Source of the DNA: Methanolobus vulcani
GTDB taxonomy: Archaea > Halobacteriota > Methanosarcinia > Methanosarcinales > Methanosarcinaceae
Length of the DNA stretch: 41,855 bases
NCBI RefSeq assembly: GCF_900100715.1
Contig: NZ_FNCA01000006.1
Coordinates: 192,058 to 233,912, forward strand
Direction of reading: 5' to 3'
This document shows, piece by piece, positions 26,160-36,269 of the stretch (positions are counted from its first letter, which is position 1; every line of letters begins with the position of its first letter). The notes under the pieces were generated by a model. It was not told the DNA's origin. It saw only the letters and a list, made by a program, of their open reading frames with translations, and did no database searches. The position numbers and the translations under genes were made by a program.

Positions 26160-26564
26160 ATGTCCATAGTAAAAAACGCACCGCGTACATCTACTACGAT
26201 CGTTATACGTTCTGACTCAAATTCCCGTATCACTCACTCCAGAGACCCGTATTATAACCTAATGAGACGCCTCTTTCAGGAAGAGGCAACTGCCATTCGT
26301 GGTCAGAAGTTTCTCATAATGGTCGAAGATCGTCAAAAAGCAGGTAATCCTATCAAGACAAGTGAGTGGGAAGCTCTTCTTCAGGAACTCGATATAGGAC
26401 GTGCTTCATTCTATGCCATGCGCAATAAACTGTTAGGCGCCGGCCTAATTATTCACAAAGACCACGAATATCGCCTGTCAGGTCAGTTCAGCAAAGACCT
26501 TGTTGATATGGCCAGATGGTGGTGGACTGCTGTTCTAAATGAAAATCCGGAAGGTCTGGAATAA
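26160..26564 (+). CDS. Winged-helix-like hypothetical protein
   Basis: A 134-aa protein. The middle (IKTSEWEALLQELDIGRASFYAMRNKLLGAGLI) reads as a helix-turn-helix plus wing (HKDHEYRLSGQF), and the C-terminus is Trp-rich (MARWWWTAVLNE). It follows the DUF2551 gene closely and probably shares its transcript. No clear binding site precedes the ATG. Family not named. Confidence 0.7.
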   Translation: MSIVKNAPRTSTTIVIRSDSNSRITHSRDPYYNLMRRLFQEEATAIRGQKFLIMVEDRQKAGNPIKTSEWEALLQELDIGRASFYAMRNKLLGAGLIIHKDHEYRLSGQFSKDLVDMARWWWTAVLNENPEGLE

Positions 26565-26621
26565 CCATCCGTCCGATACCTTAATATACAAGCTTTACAA
26601 TTAAGGAGATGCATTCACCGT

Positions 26622-26694
26622 AGCCCGGTAGTGTAGTGGTCAATCATGCAGGACTCTGGATCCCGCAACCTCGGTTCGAATCCGTGCCGGGCTA
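26622..26694 (+). tRNA. tRNA-Gln (anticodon CUG)
   Basis: 73 nt with a perfect 7-bp acceptor stem (AGCCCGG / CCGGGCT) and discriminator A; no CCA is encoded. The anticodon loop CTCTGGA gives CUG (Gln, codon CAG). The T loop is TTCGAAT. Two stem mismatches are visible: A28-C42 in the anticodon stem (CAGGA/TCCCG) and T50-T64 in the T stem (CTCGG/CCGTG). No intron. Confidence 0.92.
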
Positions 26695-26852
26695 TAACTC
26701 ATTTTTCACATCAAATCTTTCTTATACCCTTTTAACTTTACAATTACAAAAGTCAGTTCTCCAGAATCTTTTCTACTCAACTAAAAAAGTGAGGGTTAAT
26801 GGCCAACCAAATAGCCAAGCCATATCCCTTCTCTGAAAAAAGTGAATTCTTC

Positions 26853-29582
26853 TCAGCCAGAGGTGTTAATATCTGCTCCATCAAGTGTCTGGGTCAGCTG
26901 ATTGAGAATCTTTTTCATTTTATCCATCTCCTCGCCATAACCTGCCCAGTCACCATCTGCCAGATATTCCTGTGCCTTGTTATAATGATCCAGAGCCTGT
27001 TGTGCAAGTTCTCTTGCAGTTGTTGGGACCTCTGTATTCTGCCCACCATTTCCTTCAGTTATTCTGCCCTCTACAAGCATTTGCAGTGATTCCTGTAGGG
27101 CTTCTCCCATAACAACCTTCTGTCCGGATGAAACCACGACCCTTCTAAGCTCAGGTATCTCCGACTCTTCGGCACTGATGAATATAGGTTCTGTGTACAA
27201 TATGGAGTTGCCTATCGGCACAACCAGCAGATTACCTCTGATGACCCTGGAACCTGTTTGGCCCCAAAGTGTCAGCTGCTCTGAGATGTCAGGATCCTGA
27301 TCTATCCTGGATTCTATCTGCGTCGGGCCGTAAATGAGTTCTCCTTTTGGCAGTTCGTAATGTTTGAGTTCTCCATAGTTCGGATTGTCACATCTGGCTG
27401 CTATCCAGGCGATCATGTTCTCTCTGTTCCTTGGTGTGAACGGCTGTAACAGGACATATTCAAGTCCGCCGTCATTTGGAAGTTTGGTGATCATGTAATA
27501 AGGTTCCATATCAATACTGGTTCCACGGTATACTTCTCTTGGTATTGCCCAGGCGTCCTCTTTATTGTAGAAAGTCTCTGCATCCTTCATGTGGTAATTT
27601 TCATACAGGTCCATCTGTACCTTGAAGAAATCCTTTGGATAGCGGATATGTTCCTGCAAGCCTTCCGGCATCTCGCTGAAAGGTTTGAAAAGCTCCGGGA
27701 ATATCTTTGAATAGGTATTGACCACCGGCTCATCTTCCATAACGTAGAAATCCACTGTTCCGTCATAGGCATCCACAACAACCTTCACAGAATTGCGTAT
27801 ATAATTGATATTATAGAACTTATCTCCGTAGTAGCTTTCAGAATATGGATATTTGTCAGCAGTTGTGAATGCATCGATAATCCAGTAGATCTTTCCTTCA
27901 TAGATAACAGGATAAGGGTCACTATCGTATTCAAGGAACGGGGCTATGGTCTGTGCCCTGTCTACGATCTGCCTGTGATACATCAGTCTGGAACTATCAT
28001 CTATATATTCACTCAGGATGAAATTATATTCGCCAAATACGAAAGCGAATATCAGTCTCTTGGTTAACGAATCCAGAAGTATACCACTCTGACCTTCGTA
28101 TTGTGTGAATACGTTCTGACCTTCTCTTGGATAATCGAATTCCTCTTTCCCTGTATCCGCTATCTTATAGTCGGTTGTGATTTCACCATAGTATATACGT
28201 GGGTTATCAACGGTGAACTCTCCGGTCGGAGGAATATCCTGAAGCACGAACTGCGGTCTTCCATCCTCTGTCTTTGTACTTACGGGGTTCATTACAATAC
28301 CAAAACCATGTGTATAGACCAGACGTTCATTGACCCATGTCTTGGCTTCAGGTGCCAGTTGCATGGTGTCAAGTTCTCTTGCAGAGATCATGTACTGCTG
28401 GTAACCACCATACATCATATATCGGTCAGTATCTACATCATTGAAGGTGTAATAAGTCCTTATCTGCTGAAGCTGTTTGTAGGTCTGCTCCAGGGCTCTT
28501 CGGTCCCATATGCGTATATTCTCGGTTATATTCGTGTTATTTTGTAGTTCTTCAGCAGTAAGGTCGGCATTTGCTTCAAAGGGCTTCTCTTCTATGTTCG
28601 ACAGACCAAATGCCATTCTTGTATAATTGATATTGTACTCCAGATATTGTTCTTCAAGCTGGATCTCTGTAGGTTCTACCTTGAACTGCTGATAGATATC
28701 AGGGACAAATGAACTTGTAACGATGAACAATATCAATAGGATTATACTTGCAAGCGGTATATTCACATTCTTCAGCTTTATGTTTGCTATCAGAGAGATA
28801 GCTGTCAGGAAGGACAATAAAGTGAGTATGTTGAATATGGGAAGCCTTACATGTACATCCGTATAGCCTGCACCTGCGACCACACCCTGCTGTGAGAACA
28901 ATATGTCATATCTGTTAAGGAAGTAACCAAATGCTATCAGCGCGAAAAGGACTGAAAGGAGCAATGAAAGATGAACAAGAACCCTGGAAGGTACTATATC
29001 CTTCAGTCCGCCTGTCTGGTAAAGGAAATAAGATTCTTCTGCATCATCTATCTCTATTCCTTCTGACTTGAAAAGGGGTTGAAGTCTGAACATGTACAGA
29101 CCAAGAACCAGTATGATGGAAATGATAGTAAGTGTCAGTAATGTCCCACGGATCATCTGGATGAACGGTAGTTGAAATACATAAAATCCAATATCGTTCA
29201 TGAGTATCGGATCGTTTATTCCAAAGGATGAACTATTCAGATATAGAAGAATTATTCTCCAGCTGCTGCTGAATGTAAGGCCAAATAGCAATGAAAAAGC
29301 TGTGATAACTATCAATATCAAGGTACTATCCGTATCATTATATGCAATATCCTTGTCTTCCAGTATCTTCTTTACCGAGTCTCCTGTATATCTGGCATTA
29401 ACATAAAGGAAGATGAACGCGAGCAGGAATCCAGGTATTATTGCGATCAGTTTCCATTGTAATATCGTTGTGAAAACGGAAGTATATCCTATCATATCGA
29501 ACCATAGATAGTCAGTATATATGCCTACTAAAGGACCGATACCTAAAAAGAACGCAACGATCAGGAAAAAAATAATTCTCAT
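26853..29582 (-). CDS. UPF0182 family large membrane protein
   Basis: A 909-aa protein that matches the UPF0182 family in length and layout. About seven transmembrane segments occupy the first ~310 residues (MRIIFFLIVAFFLGIGPLVG..., TYDYLWF-like DYLWFDMIGY), then a large extracytoplasmic domain (RIWDRRALEQTYKQLQQIRTYY, TDRYMMYGGYQQYMISARE, VYTHGFGIVMNPV, NPRIYYGE) that is the family hallmark. The acidic C-terminal part (AQQALDHYNKAQEYLADGDWAGYGEEM) is also typical. Function unknown. The downstream end is close to the tRNA-Gln gene. Confidence 0.93.
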   Translation of the reverse strand: MRIIFFLIVAFFLGIGPLVGIYTDYLWFDMIGYTSVFTTILQWKLIAIIPGFLLAFIFLYVNARYTGDSVKKILEDKDIAYNDTDSTLILIVITAFSLLFGLTFSSSWRIILLYLNSSSFGINDPILMNDIGFYVFQLPFIQMIRGTLLTLTIISIILVLGLYMFRLQPLFKSEGIEIDDAEESYFLYQTGGLKDIVPSRVLVHLSLLLSVLFALIAFGYFLNRYDILFSQQGVVAGAGYTDVHVRLPIFNILTLLSFLTAISLIANIKLKNVNIPLASIILLILFIVTSSFVPDIYQQFKVEPTEIQLEEQYLEYNINYTRMAFGLSNIEEKPFEANADLTAEELQNNTNITENIRIWDRRALEQTYKQLQQIRTYYTFNDVDTDRYMMYGGYQQYMISARELDTMQLAPEAKTWVNERLVYTHGFGIVMNPVSTKTEDGRPQFVLQDIPPTGEFTVDNPRIYYGEITTDYKIADTGKEEFDYPREGQNVFTQYEGQSGILLDSLTKRLIFAFVFGEYNFILSEYIDDSSRLMYHRQIVDRAQTIAPFLEYDSDPYPVIYEGKIYWIIDAFTTADKYPYSESYYGDKFYNINYIRNSVKVVVDAYDGTVDFYVMEDEPVVNTYSKIFPELFKPFSEMPEGLQEHIRYPKDFFKVQMDLYENYHMKDAETFYNKEDAWAIPREVYRGTSIDMEPYYMITKLPNDGGLEYVLLQPFTPRNRENMIAWIAARCDNPNYGELKHYELPKGELIYGPTQIESRIDQDPDISEQLTLWGQTGSRVIRGNLLVVPIGNSILYTEPIFISAEESEIPELRRVVVSSGQKVVMGEALQESLQMLVEGRITEGNGGQNTEVPTTARELAQQALDHYNKAQEYLADGDWAGYGEEMDKMKKILNQLTQTLDGADINTSG

Positions 29583-29745
29583 ATCTTTAATTAAAACACC
29601 CCGCTATCAATTTTAATTCCTATCTTATATCTATTACACCCCTGAAGAATCCAACAGATGGAAAATTTTGAGATTCAAGGTGAAATAGAAAAACAGATAT
29701 AGTTAAAAGCTTACTAAAATGCCTAAATTAAATTTGGGTGTGGTT

Positions 29746-29892
29746 ATGAAATTAAAAAGAGTAGTATCAGAAGCTATAACATATGCAATAATTGTCCTTG
29801 TCCTGTATTACACAGGTAACTGGGATAATTTAGGAATTGTCACTCTTGCATACATAATAAGCATTGTTTTTTGGGAGGCTACGAAGGCTTAG
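29746..29892 (+). CDS. Small membrane protein (48 aa)
   Basis: A 48-codon ORF (MKLKRVVSEAITYAIIVLVL...) with two short membrane helices separated by TGNWDNLG and ending WEATKA. GGGTG lies a few nt upstream of the ATG. Basic N-terminus and dual helices look genuine. Family not recognised. Confidence 0.6.
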   Translation: MKLKRVVSEAITYAIIVLVLYYTGNWDNLGIVTLAYIISIVFWEATKA

Positions 29893-29939
29893 AGTATTAA
29901 TCATTTGTAAATAGATTTGTAAGTTTGAAGGGAATCTAA

Positions 29940-30617
29940 CTATTGATTTTTCTTCTTCAATAACGGTTTACCTATTTTTTCTAACTTTCCATTAAATTGT
30001 TCTCTCCTCTTTTTTGATTTAGCAGGTTGTACATAAAAGAAGTCAAAAAGGAGTTCTAGCACATGTAGTATCCATTCTAGTTCTTCATCTTCAACCTCAA
30101 CAATTTCAGAACTATGCTCATACATTGTAGGATGTGCTGCAAAATTACCAATGTGCCTTATTGCATCAACATCATCTGCTAAATATACTGGCAACATATT
30201 TATTGCTTCATCAATTTGTAATGATAATGTTTTTTTATTAATTCCTTGATCTGAAAATATATTTTGCAAACATCTACGGGCCAATGCTGCAGAAGCTTTT
30301 TTACTATAAATAGAAACTAAACAAGCTTCATCATAGTCTTCTCTTATGAAAGGAGGAACTTCTAAAGGACAGGGATCTTTTGGAGAAATCAATGGATAAA
30401 CTAAATTATCATCTAAAGAAATTACTAATTTGTTGCATTCAGGACACATAGAAATATTCACTTTTGAATAGGTAACAAATGGTTCTTCATCTTCCTCACA
30501 TATACCATTTTCAAGCGTTATATGTTGAAAAGCACCGCTTCGATCTGTTCTTGATGATTCAAATCTTACAGAATTTCTGCAATGTGGACATTTATCTACA
30601 TAACCTGCTTTAAACAT
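29940..30617 (-). CDS. DUF4145 protein with zinc-binding N-terminus
   Basis: A 225-aa protein. The N-terminus has CPHC (10-13) and CPEC (58-61), a probable zinc ribbon. The C-terminal part carries the DUF4145 pattern (KKASAALARRCLQNIF ... INMLPVYLADDVDAIRHIGNFAAHP). DUF4145 is often found with restriction or other defence genes and in stand-alone form; the role here is unknown. No ribosome binding site is seen, so the transcript may be leaderless. Confidence 0.8.
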   Translation of the reverse strand: MFKAGYVDKCPHCRNSVRFESSRTDRSGAFQHITLENGICEEDEEPFVTYSKVNISMCPECNKLVISLDDNLVYPLISPKDPCPLEVPPFIREDYDEACLVSIYSKKASAALARRCLQNIFSDQGINKKTLSLQIDEAINMLPVYLADDVDAIRHIGNFAAHPTMYEHSSEIVEVEDEELEWILHVLELLFDFFYVQPAKSKKRREQFNGKLEKIGKPLLKKKNQ

Positions 30618-30784
30618 AATAATAAAAACTTGGCGTACATATTTAATAATTTTGTTTCAATCCTACTTTTCGCTCCGCTAACCAAACCTTAAATTTAATA
30701 AATGGGCTAAATCATAGTTTAGCATAAAAGTATGCCCTCATTATATAAATTATTTAGAAGCATATAAGGGCAAAAACAACTAAA

Positions 30785-31504
30785 TCAACATCCCAATTCA
30801 AGTGCATCGATCATCTTTTCAGTGCATTCAACATCATTGAAAACAAGACGGACATTTCCGTTCTTAAAATAGTAAAGCTTCATGGTTTCATCGATGTGAG
30901 CTCCTCCGGGCTGTATCTCAATTATTTTTGCTTCTGAAGGGGGAGTGTTGTTCAGGGTTATGTCAACAAGTTTACCGAGACTTTCAAGGCAATTGAGTGA
31001 TTGATACGGGTTTTTTAATGCTCTTAACTTGATAACAGTTCCGTTTCTTTTGTCCGTCTCATCAGATGAAGATTTAATATCGATTGGAATCAGACGTCTG
31101 CAATCACTTTTAATTCTCTTTAATATATGCTCATCGTTGTGGAAATACTCATTTTTGATATGTTCAGCTATTTTGAAAGCATCATAGGTTTCCATATTAT
31201 CAATAAAATCCAGAACTTCTTCATAATCGATGGAGATCTTCAGGTAATTGTTACTTTCGATCTGGATTATCTGGTTTAAAAAAATTTCCTTGATGGCTTT
31301 TATGGGAACATTGAGGTTTACAGAATCAGTGAAAGGGAACAGATACAGGGACTGCCTGCTTGCAGAAGGAATGAGATTTCCAAGATGAGAATTTATCTCC
31401 CTGACAATCGTTTTTGTTTCTTTCTGGGCATTGTACAATACTTCGATGGTCTCGTTCTGTAAGGTGTACACCCTTGTTCTGTGATCGTTATCGTTTTCTG
31501 CCAT
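30785..31504 (-). CDS. Hypothetical protein (239 aa)
   Basis: ATG 31504 is preferred because GAGGA lies 6 nt upstream; the longer frame begins at a GTG with the binding site inside it. The protein (MAENDNDHRTRVYTLQNETIEV...) is soluble, acidic and has no motif I recognise. It is divergent from the NorD/CbbO-like gene 225 nt away, so they may share a control region. Confidence 0.65.
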   Translation of the reverse strand: MAENDNDHRTRVYTLQNETIEVLYNAQKETKTIVREINSHLGNLIPSASRQSLYLFPFTDSVNLNVPIKAIKEIFLNQIIQIESNNYLKISIDYEEVLDFIDNMETYDAFKIAEHIKNEYFHNDEHILKRIKSDCRRLIPIDIKSSSDETDKRNGTVIKLRALKNPYQSLNCLESLGKLVDITLNNTPPSEAKIIEIQPGGAHIDETMKLYYFKNGNVRLVFNDVECTEKMIDALELGC

Positions 31505-31729
31505 CAGGCGTCCTCTTGGCACTTAAATTATATATATCTTCACCAGGAGAAGCCAAAAGTGAGCTATCCTCATTCTTGTTATAATTCTAATATGCCATAT
31601 TTACTGTTATCTTTACAGCAAATATAGGCTGTCCACAAGGTTGTCTGCATAGTAGATATAAAGAATTAGCAACAATTTGCATACTGGCAATGAGATCACA
31701 ACTGATGATCCATTGAGTGAGGATACATT

Positions 31730-34069
31730 TTGTCACACGAAAAAACTGAGCATGAAGATATCACTAAAGAAGAGCTGCTTCAGTTAATAGATTCCAGATT
31801 TCCCGGAAGAAGTTACCATGATAATTTGTTAAATGTTTTGAAAAAAGGAAGTTTCTCTCATAATTCAGAACTTCTCAGAACTGCTAAAATGTTGCTTGAT
31901 AAAGACTGGATGATAGCAGGACTTTTCTTTGAAAACCTTCCTGTAGCGGCTAAGAATACGGGTCCAGAAGGCATCAGAAAATGGGCAGGAACAGGATTGA
32001 AGATATTTGATCTGGATAAATATCTGGCAATCGATTATTTTTCATTCTCAGCTCCTCTCTTAAACGATTTGAATATCAGCGAACTGGAAGAATGGGCCTT
32101 AAAAGGAATTTATCTCTTTGAAGAGAATCCATCACAAGGAAGACCTTATTTTTCTCTGAGATCAGAAGATTCAAAGGAATTTGCTGAAAGTCTTAAAGGT
32201 TCTGTAGCACTCAGTGAAATAATCAACGTGCTAAGATACTATGCCCTCGGATTATCTGGTGTCAATTTTAACATTCGTTCCCGCAGAACACTGGGAACAG
32301 AAGATGACCCGGATTCTATAAATCCTGTGATTTCAGGCAATACGATCTACCTTGCTCCCAGAATCAGGAGATATGGTGAGTTTGAAGATAATTACAAGAT
32401 CTACAAACTCAGCATAATGCATGAAGTAGGACACATTCGCTTCAGTTCCAATGAACTGGAACGTGATGGAGCGGCAGAACTTATGGCCGATATTCGAAGA
32501 AGATACTCAACCATGAAAAAAAGACTTCCTATTCCAGGAATGCAGGCTGAAGGTATTATTGGAATTGCTGATGTCATAGCTCTGTTTCCCAATCAGGCAC
32601 TGGCAGGAACCATACTTGGCATTCTGGAAGATGCCAGGGTCGAGTACAGGATAATGGAAAGATACAGTGGAGTCAGGACAGACCTTGAGAGGATAAGGCA
32701 CCAAATGCTTCTTACAAGGTCCATTCCTGAAAACAAAGTTGAACGCTTCATAGAATCACTTTTGTGGATCTCCATCAGCCACGAACCTGTTTATGATCTT
32801 GATAATGAAACAAGAATTCTTCTTGACCAGATAAAACCAATGCTTCTGGAGAGTATTTTCAGGGAGGGTTCATCTGTACTCGATTCTCTTGAAGCAAGTT
32901 TTAGGATATATAAGTTGCTTGATGAATATGAGGGACCATTAAGCCAGAAAGAATATGAGTTACTAAAAAACCTTGATTACCGTGCTTTGAGCATTGGAGC
33001 ATACAACAGCAAGGATTCCCTCTCCACCCGCTCACATGAGAATATCATTAAAAACTTTATTCCCGAAAGCAAAGTGAAGCTGACAGAAGAGAATGATCCA
33101 TTACAGGAAGAACATGCTAAACGCCGTCCTACCTATGCCGAGAAAAAGAACTGGAACATGCTTGGCACTTACAGATATGATGAATGGGATGCTGTGATAA
33201 ATGACTATAAAACAGACTGGTCTGTGGTCAATGAGGTTGAGCCTTTTGGCATGTCCAGTGATTACTATCACGAAGCATCAGAACAATACAGGAATGAAAT
33301 TGCTCTCATCAAGCAGATATTCAACAGGATGAAGCCTGAAACATTCCGCAGGATGAAACAGCAGACCGATGGAACAGAAATCGATATTGATGCCTTCATA
33401 GATTCCCTTATTCAGAAGAAATGCGGAGTAAATCCTGATGACAGGCTCTATATGAGATGGGACAAGCATGAGAGAGATGTTGCAACTCTTTTTCTTGTAG
33501 ATGTAAGTTATTCAACCCACAAAATGGTAAATTATGAGGAAAAAAGCATACTTGACGTTGAAAAAGATTCTCTCATAATCATGACCCAGGCGCTTGAAAG
33601 TATAGGAGATAACTATGCAATTTACGCTTTTTCCGGGAAGGACAGGGATGATGTTGAATACTTTGTCATAAAAGATTTCGATGAAGGATTATCAGATACC
33701 GTTGCACGCAGGATAAGTCTGCTTGAACCGGTATCCAATACAAGACTCGGACCTGCAATTCGTCATTCCATCAGGAAACTGGAAAAGGTAGATGCAAGAA
33801 CAAAGATAATAATACTATTATCCGATGGTGAACCTTTTGACATTTCCCGGGGAGAAACTGCATATAAAGAAAGTATTGCTGAAGAAGACACAAGAATTGC
33901 AATTCAGGAAAGCAATGCAAAAGGAATTGACTTTTTCTGCATAACAGTTGATCCTGATCCGGGCAAGTATCTTGATAACATTTTTTCAGATTCTGAATAC
34001 ACAATAATTGATGATGCCAGTTCGCTTCCTGAAACTCTTCCGGTTTTGTATAAGAGGATAACTACCTGA
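31730..34069 (+). CDS. NorD/CbbO-like VWA-domain protein
   Basis: A 779-aa protein. The C-terminal von Willebrand A domain (about 585-775) has the MIDAS motif D591-V-S593-Y-S595, then TRLGPA and LSDGEP. The N-terminal half carries HEVGH (231-235, LSIMHEVGHIRFSS). This layout matches the NorD/CbbO/CoxE group, which partners with a MoxR/NorQ/CbbQ AAA+ ATPase to activate enzymes such as nitric oxide reductase or RuBisCO. No MoxR ATPase is present in the window. The start is TTG 31730 with GAGGAT 5 nt upstream; the upstream codons of the frame have no better signal. A RuBisCO gene lies 3.4 kb downstream on the other strand. Confidence 0.8.
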   Translation: MSHEKTEHEDITKEELLQLIDSRFPGRSYHDNLLNVLKKGSFSHNSELLRTAKMLLDKDWMIAGLFFENLPVAAKNTGPEGIRKWAGTGLKIFDLDKYLAIDYFSFSAPLLNDLNISELEEWALKGIYLFEENPSQGRPYFSLRSEDSKEFAESLKGSVALSEIINVLRYYALGLSGVNFNIRSRRTLGTEDDPDSINPVISGNTIYLAPRIRRYGEFEDNYKIYKLSIMHEVGHIRFSSNELERDGAAELMADIRRRYSTMKKRLPIPGMQAEGIIGIADVIALFPNQALAGTILGILEDARVEYRIMERYSGVRTDLERIRHQMLLTRSIPENKVERFIESLLWISISHEPVYDLDNETRILLDQIKPMLLESIFREGSSVLDSLEASFRIYKLLDEYEGPLSQKEYELLKNLDYRALSIGAYNSKDSLSTRSHENIIKNFIPESKVKLTEENDPLQEEHAKRRPTYAEKKNWNMLGTYRYDEWDAVINDYKTDWSVVNEVEPFGMSSDYYHEASEQYRNEIALIKQIFNRMKPETFRRMKQQTDGTEIDIDAFIDSLIQKKCGVNPDDRLYMRWDKHERDVATLFLVDVSYSTHKMVNYEEKSILDVEKDSLIIMTQALESIGDNYAIYAFSGKDRDDVEYFVIKDFDEGLSDTVARRISLLEPVSNTRLGPAIRHSIRKLEKVDARTKIIILLSDGEPFDISRGETAYKESIAEEDTRIAIQESNAKGIDFFCITVDPDPGKYLDNIFSDSEYTIIDDASSLPETLPVLYKRITT

Positions 34070-34086
34070 AATTATTAGGTAAAAGC

Positions 34087-35556
34087 TCAACGAGCATTCG
34101 AAGAGCTCTTTCCTCTTGCAAGAGAAGCAAATATTCCTATTATGCAGAAAACCGTGAACAGGATAAAAGCATAGTGCATGCTGATAACGAACTGCGGATA
34201 ATACTCAGATGTTATCACCACAGGCCCAATTACAACGGAAAACAGCATCATGGCTATACCCATTGAGAGCATCTGCCCAAGTAGTCTCATGGTACCATTC
34301 ATTCCTGATGCTACGCCATAGAACCTTTTGTCCACCGAGCTCATGATAACATTGGTATTTGGGGATGAGAACAGACCAAAACCCACACCAAGCAGCACAA
34401 GTGTTCCAACGATATACCAGAGTGGTGTAATTTCCGTAACAAAGGTCAGTAAGAACAGTCCTGTTGCTGTAAGTCCCATTCCAGTTGATGCAATTAGCCG
34501 GGGTTCTACGCGGTCAGAAAGCCTTCCGGCAACAGGTGAAATAATTGCCTGGATGACAGGTTGTGCGATAAGGATCATACCTGCATGTCCGGGAGTGAAT
34601 CCTTTGGTGTATTGCAAATCAAGGCTCAGAAGAAATGTGACAGCATAGGTTGCACTGTAATTGATAAGTGCAGACATGTTGGATAATGCAAAGACACGGT
34701 TCCTTGTGAGAAGACTTATGTCAAGCACAGGTGTAGGTATTCGCATTTCATAAAGAGCAAAAAGACCAATACCAAGTAGTCCTAAAGCTATAAGTGCTGC
34801 ACCTTTGATCTCAGGAAGAGTTGAGAAACCATACATAACTGCAATAACAGCAGAACCATAGATCATCGATCCTGCAAGGTCGAATTTTTCTCCACGGCAT
34901 TCAGCCCATTCGCCTTTGAGTTTCCATAGTATAAGTAGGATCGCTATGGCACCTATTGGTACATTGACAAGGAAAATACTTCTCCATCCAAGGTGCTGCG
35001 TCATAATTCCACCAAGGAACGGACCCATGGAAAGTCCGATATAGACCGCGGTTATATAGATGCCAAGAGCTGTACCTCTTTCTCCGGGAGAGAATACAGA
35101 TGTAATGATAGCAGCTCCTGTACCAAAGATCATAGCACTTCCAAGACCCTGGATCATACGGACTCCGATGAGCATTCCTTCTGTCGGAACCATGGTCATT
35201 GCCAGGGACGCCAGACTGAAGATCATTATACCATAAAGAAAGACCTTTTTTCTTCCGTATATATCGGCAATCTTTCCGAAAGGTACGAGGAACACTGCGG
35301 AAGAAAGAAGATAGGCTGTAGCTACCCAGGAAAGTGAGATAGCATTCATATTGAATTCTGCTCCCATAGTGGGTAAAGCGATGTTCACTGCCGAACCGTC
35401 AAAGGGAGTTATAAAACCTGCAAGTATGGCTATGAGCAGCACTATCTGTTTTTGTGTATTGCCAGCTAAAAGTGATTTTTGAGATGTCTGATTATTCTCC
35501 GTATCTTTTGATGGCGGAGTAATGCTATTGGTTGTTGCTTCCATGTTTGGTTCCAT
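34087..35556 (-). CDS. DHA2-family MFS efflux transporter
   Basis: A 489-aa protein with about 14 transmembrane helices, typical of the EmrB/QacA group. Motifs: DGSAVNIALPTMG in TM1, PFGKIADIYGRKKVF (motif A) and the ALGIYITAVYIGLSMGPFLGG motif C of antiporters. Probably a drug:H+ antiporter; substrate unknown. It converges with the VWA gene, 17 nt apart. Confidence 0.9.
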   Translation of the reverse strand: MEPNMEATTNSITPPSKDTENNQTSQKSLLAGNTQKQIVLLIAILAGFITPFDGSAVNIALPTMGAEFNMNAISLSWVATAYLLSSAVFLVPFGKIADIYGRKKVFLYGIMIFSLASLAMTMVPTEGMLIGVRMIQGLGSAMIFGTGAAIITSVFSPGERGTALGIYITAVYIGLSMGPFLGGIMTQHLGWRSIFLVNVPIGAIAILLILWKLKGEWAECRGEKFDLAGSMIYGSAVIAVMYGFSTLPEIKGAALIALGLLGIGLFALYEMRIPTPVLDISLLTRNRVFALSNMSALINYSATYAVTFLLSLDLQYTKGFTPGHAGMILIAQPVIQAIISPVAGRLSDRVEPRLIASTGMGLTATGLFLLTFVTEITPLWYIVGTLVLLGVGFGLFSSPNTNVIMSSVDKRFYGVASGMNGTMRLLGQMLSMGIAMMLFSVVIGPVVITSEYYPQFVISMHYAFILFTVFCIIGIFASLARGKSSSNAR

Positions 35557-35743
35557 GAGTTTTATTGAGAATTAGAGGATTCCTGCTATAAATATCATTG
35601 CAGTTACTATTGTAGTTACCATTGCAGCTATTTCAATTTCTCATTATGATTAAACCATAATCCAGTTACCAAAACATCTAAGTAATGTCGTCACCTCCGA
35701 TGCACTAAAGTTTACGAAACTAAGTTCAATTGAGTTGATATTT

Positions 35744-36169
35744 ATGGCAATAAAGGACGGAGATACGGTAAAGATAGAGTATGTAGGGTTGCTTGATGAT
35801 GGATCTGTTTTCGATGCATCCGAAACACACGGACAACCACTGGAATTTACAGTTGGTTCGGGTAATGTGATCAAAGGCTTTGATGAAGCGGTCAAAGGAC
35901 TTGAAGTCGGAGATGAGAGAGAGTTCAGGATCGAAGCTAAAGATGCTTATGGGGAGTACAATGCAGCACTCAAGGATACAGTATCAAGAGACCTTGTTAG
36001 ATCTGACATGGAAATGGAAGTCGGTAAGACATTCTGGGTTCAGTCTCCTCATGGCCAGACTATTCCTGCAAAGATTGCTGACCTGACAGAAGAAGAAGTG
36101 ACCTTCGATCTTAACCATCCGCTTGCAGGCAAGGCTCTTACTTTCAAAATCATAGTTGTTGAAGCATAA
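35744..36169 (+). CDS. FKBP-type peptidyl-prolyl isomerase, SlyD-like
   Basis: A 141-aa FKBP (MAIKDGDTVKIEYVGLLDDGSVFDASETHGQPLEF-type pattern), with the SlyD-like inserted flap (about 65-125: DAYGEYNAALKDTVSRDL ... VTFDLNHPLAGKALTF). The frame extends upstream only to a TTG; ATG 35744 is the natural start. It would be a cytoplasmic proline isomerase and chaperone. Confidence 0.9.
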   Translation: MAIKDGDTVKIEYVGLLDDGSVFDASETHGQPLEFTVGSGNVIKGFDEAVKGLEVGDEREFRIEAKDAYGEYNAALKDTVSRDLVRSDMEMEVGKTFWVQSPHGQTIPAKIADLTEEEVTFDLNHPLAGKALTFKIIVVEA

Positions 36170-36234
36170 TTATCTCAAATTATGAAATAACTGTCTAAAT
36201 CTAAAATATGATTATAATAATACTCATTATATAT

Positions 36235-36265
36235 TATAGTATACATATATTTAAATAGTAGAAAA
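36235..36265 (+). promoter_or_regulatory. Promoter-like element before the 36.3-kb structured RNA
   Basis: TATAGTATACATATA (36235-36249) followed by TTTAAATAG forms a strong TATA-like region. The exact 15-mer also occurs at 20469-20483. Confidence 0.45.
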
Positions 36266-36269
36266 TAAT

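Noticed and set aside
26799-27089. A 96-codon plus-strand ORF with a GAGGGTTA-like site before its ATG
   Set aside because: From 26853 on it is antisense to the UPF0182 gene, whose stop codon and family match are secure; the first 18 codons alone do not resemble a known protein.
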